Shown here piece after piece: positions 11,642 through 12,429 of a DNA stretch of 12,429 nt. Position 1 is the first letter of the stretch; every line of letters begins with the position of its first letter. Below the pieces are notes generated by a model. It was not told the origin of the DNA, searched no databases, and was given only the letters and a program-made list of their open reading frames with translations. The stretch spans positions 1-12,429 of the forward strand of contig JAFRZC010000177.1 of NCBI GenBank assembly GCA_017442765.1. The letters run 5' to 3'. This DNA is from Prevotella sp. Lineage in GTDB: Bacteria > Bacteroidota > Bacteroidia > Bacteroidales > Bacteroidaceae. A program made the translations under genes and the position numbers.

Positions 11642-12429
11642 TTATTTAATGACTACTTTTTTTCCCTGATGAATATAAATGCCATGTTGCGGGCGGTCTG
11701 TGCGCACACCTTGCAGCGTATAATAAGACTGGTCTGTGATAATTGCCGTCTTGTCGGGTTGTATTTGCGAGATTGCGGTTGCTCCGGCATCGCTGTCAAG
11801 AAAGCTCATGGTGAAGACCTTTGCGCCAGAAGTGGTGGTATAGGTGCCGACCATACTTGCGGGCATTGACAGCCAGCATTTGTTGTAGGCAAGAGTCCCG
11901 TCGGCAGTGAAATATTTAAAATATCCGCTGTTCAGTCCCATATTGGTGTATTCAATGCCGTCTTTTGTCTCGGTCGTTCTTACTTTCGTGGCATCGGTGG
12001 CTGCCACTAAATAGTTTGTCTGAGTGGTTGTGGCATCTTCATTTTCTCCTATCCGGTAGGTGGCCGATGACCCCTCACCACCTTTTAGTATCACGCCAAC
12101 ATAGGTTTCATAGGCAATACCGTTGACAGTGTGCTGTCCTGTACGCGACGGTACGTACTCGCCTGCTGTCTTTCCTGAAACGGCAATCAGTTCCATGTTT
12201 GCCGTCCGTGTATCGCCCGACTGGGTTGCCGAGGAACATACGTATGCCTTCAGGTCAGAGGCAGACAGGTCGACATCAAAATCGCGTCCCATCGTTTTCA
12301 GTCCGCTGGCAGGCAGGGTGACGGGAATGTCGTAGGCAAAGCTGGTCATCGCATTCCACATATCGGCATTCTGATATACATTATTGTCGTAGGCGGTCTT
12401 TTTTATATAGACTATCGGAAATTGTGCTA
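11642..12429 (-). CDS. C-terminal part of a secreted or surface protein (5' end outside window)
   Basis: The frame is open from the right window edge to TAA at 11642-11644, about 262 codons, so the Met at 12361 is internal rather than a start. The visible part is rich in T, S, A, G and Y with a beta-sandwich-like composition. It contains an LPASGLKTMGRDFDVDLSAS-type stretch, LKAYVCSS, GVILKGGEG and NYLVAATDATKV, a pattern familiar from Prevotella exported proteins in which an LKAYVV strand and a G-VLLKG strand precede the C-terminus. The end, YYTLQGVRTDRPQHGIYIHQGKKVVIK, matches the short C-terminal module widespread on secreted Bacteroidales proteins and possibly linked to surface export. 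The substrate or role cannot be inferred because the N-terminal domains are missing. The small gene at 11426 follows 12 bases later. Confidence 0.85.
   Translation of the reverse strand, partial: AQFPIVYIKKTAYDNNVYQNADMWNAMTSFAYDIPVTLPASGLKTMGRDFDVDLSASDLKAYVCSSATQSGDTRTANMELIAVSGKTAGEYVPSRTGQHTVNGIAYETYVGVILKGGEGSSATYRIGENEDATTTQTNYLVAATDATKVRTTETKDGIEYTNMGLNSGYFKYFTADGTLAYNKCWLSMPASMVGTYTTTSGAKVFTMSFLDSDAGATAISQIQPDKTAIITDQSYYTLQGVRTDRPQHGIYIHQGKKVVIK

Noticed and set aside
12359..12361. Met at 12361 as the start of the right-hand gene
   Set aside because: The frame remains open to the window edge with similar composition, so the true start is outside.

Overview
The window looks like chromosomal DNA of a Bacteroidales bacterium, most likely a Prevotella-type (Prevotellaceae) genome. 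Three things support this. Spacers carry the Bacteroidetes sigma-factor promoter (TTTG, 19-20 bases, TAnnTTTG) at least five times. The gene set (RsfS-FtsH pair, long DUF349 protein, CorA, PepD, flippase-like membrane protein) fits the group. The gene at the right edge ends in the short YTLQG...GIYIHQGKKVVIK tail common on secreted Prevotella proteins. Assignment below family level cannot be made from this sequence alone.

Layout. Positions 1-2400 hold a leftward operon, rsfS then ftsH (ftsH cut by the window edge): a ribosome-silencing factor and a membrane AAA+ protease. Positions 2447-2740 hold tRNA-Gln(CTG) with its own promoter and two long hairpins, converging on the next gene. Positions 2754-9130 are all leftward: a DUF349 protein with a highly repetitive acidic N-terminus, a CorA-type divalent cation transporter with a long structured leader, the dipeptidase pepD, and a UPF0104/LPG-synthase-type membrane protein likely co-transcribed with pepD. 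Positions 9131-9467 are a divergent spacer holding an AT-rich array of four 22-bp palindromic units. Positions 9468-9748 are a compact transcription unit (promoter, 28-codon ORF for a hydrophobic peptide, terminator). Positions 9783-11329 are tandem promoter-bearing repeats followed by rsmA (16S rRNA dimethyltransferase) overlapping a free methionine-R-sulfoxide reductase. Positions 11426-12429 run leftward: the C-terminal end of a probable secreted protein, followed 12 bases later by a 67-residue protein of unknown function.

The genes are mostly housekeeping: translation (RsfS, tRNA-Gln, RsmA), proteolysis and peptide use (FtsH, PepD), ion and membrane physiology (CorA, flippase-like protein) and redox repair. 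I see no defence, phage, secretion or biosynthetic cluster.

The unusual content is in the repeats and leaders. A 92-bp palindromic element sits in frame inside rsmA. A smaller hairpin-forming segment sits in frame inside the methionine sulfoxide reductase. Low-complexity repeats sit at the 3' ends of rsmA and the flippase gene. Two spacers share GAAAGAC/GTCTTTC palindromes. The corA leader combines an acidic 14-codon upstream ORF with a hairpin that buries a Shine-Dalgarno-like sequence. The best candidates for something undescribed are the in-frame palindromic insertions, the corA leader, the 22-bp palindrome array and the 28-residue peptide gene.
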